Source of the DNA: DATNFP01 sp035606335
Lineage (GTDB): Bacteria > Bacteroidota > Bacteroidia > Chitinophagales > Chitinophagaceae
Reading direction: 5' to 3'
NCBI GenBank assembly: GCA_035606335.1
Contig: DATNFP010000039.1
Location: forward strand, 1-13,462
DNA length: 13,462 nt
The translations under genes and the position numbers were made by a program. This document shows, one piece after another, positions 13,253 through 13,462 of the stretch (the first letter of the stretch is position 1; each line of letters opens with the position of its first letter). The notes under the pieces were generated by a model. That model made no database searches, was not told where the DNA came from, and worked only from the letters and a program-made list of their open reading frames with translations.

Positions 13253-13462
13253 TCCAACACGTGACGCTTATAGAAAGGAGAGATTAAAAAGCGAAATGCA
13301 ATTTTTCTTTTAGTCAACCAGGCAATGTTCTTACCATGCTTTTTATTATTTAAGATGTTCTTTGCCAGCCAGGGTGTTACTGTTTCTACTTTGTCTGCAA
13401 GGATATTAAATATTCGTTTCATTTTTTTGCTGTTCCGGTAATGATTTTCATCTTCTCCAAGT
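13249..13462 (-). CDS. C-terminal fragment of an unrecognised protein (partial)
   Basis: A minus-strand frame is open from the window edge to a TAG (complement of 13249-13251), giving 70 visible C-terminal residues. The tail is strongly basic, with segments TPWLAKNILNNKKHGKNIAW and IAFRFLISPFYKRHVLD, and suggests helices that could lie against a membrane. I do not recognise the family. An internal ATG (MKRIFNILADK) exists, but the frame is open beyond it with protein-like composition, so it is most likely not the start. Support for coding: the alternative frames here are interrupted, and the tight end-to-end packing with DUF72, where the two stop codons overlap, is typical of convergent genes. 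Confidence 0.6.
   Translation of the reverse strand, partial: LGEDENHYRNSKKMKRIFNILADKVETVTPWLAKNILNNKKHGKNIAWLTKRKIAFRFLISPFYKRHVLD

Noticed and set aside
1..13462. Search by eye for CRISPR arrays, insertion sequences, tRNA/rRNA genes, toxin-antitoxin or defence modules
   Set aside because: I saw no regularly spaced repeats, transposase motifs, tRNA cloverleaf with CCA-end pattern, or defence-type domains. The window looks like ordinary core chromosome.

Overview
This 13.5 kb window is AT-rich chromosomal DNA from a member of the Bacteroidota, most likely from the Chitinophagales/Sphingobacteriales side. Three things point there: a short (285-residue) primary sigma factor starting MRQLKI, repeated close matches to the Bacteroidota -7 promoter element TAnnTTTG, and start codons with A-rich upstream sequence in place of Shine-Dalgarno motifs. 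Lineage below phylum is inference. The content is mainly housekeeping and envelope genes. I see no transposon, phage, CRISPR array, RNA gene or defence system.

Layout. Bases 1-1513 (+) hold the end of a gene that runs in from the left (probably a C45-type acyltransferase/peptidase with a TPR-like tail) and a glycosyltransferase 2 - DUF2062 fusion. This pair resembles a border of a flexirubin/aryl-polyene type cluster (inference). Facing it is the primary sigma factor (1569-2426, -), whose terminator T-tract overlaps the glycosyltransferase stop codon. A 330-bp divergent gap with back-to-back -7 boxes leads to glutaryl-CoA dehydrogenase (2756-3934, +). Next come two unrecognised minus-strand genes, an NTF2-like small protein and a four-helix membrane protein. 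Then follow pyrR-pyrB, accD and smpB (4954-7863, +).

The second half has, on the minus strand, an outer-membrane beta-barrel protein and a LYS9-type saccharopine dehydrogenase. A MenI-like hotdog thioesterase is on the plus strand. Two tandem paralogous secreted proteins, each with two OmpA-C domains, lie on the minus strand. A DUF72 protein (+) comes next, and its stop codon overlaps that of a partial minus-strand gene leaving the window on the right.

Functional links. pyrR-pyrB is a pyrimidine operon whose short predicted leader leaves no room for a classical PyrR attenuator; a 20-bp palindrome sits just upstream of its promoter. The accD promoter is covered by two interleaved inverted repeats. 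Glutaryl-CoA dehydrogenase and saccharopine dehydrogenase are both compatible with lysine breakdown, although they are about 5 kb apart and not in one operon. The most unusual protein observation is the OmpA pair: the second OmpA domain of each has Cys-Cys where the peptidoglycan-binding Asp normally sits.
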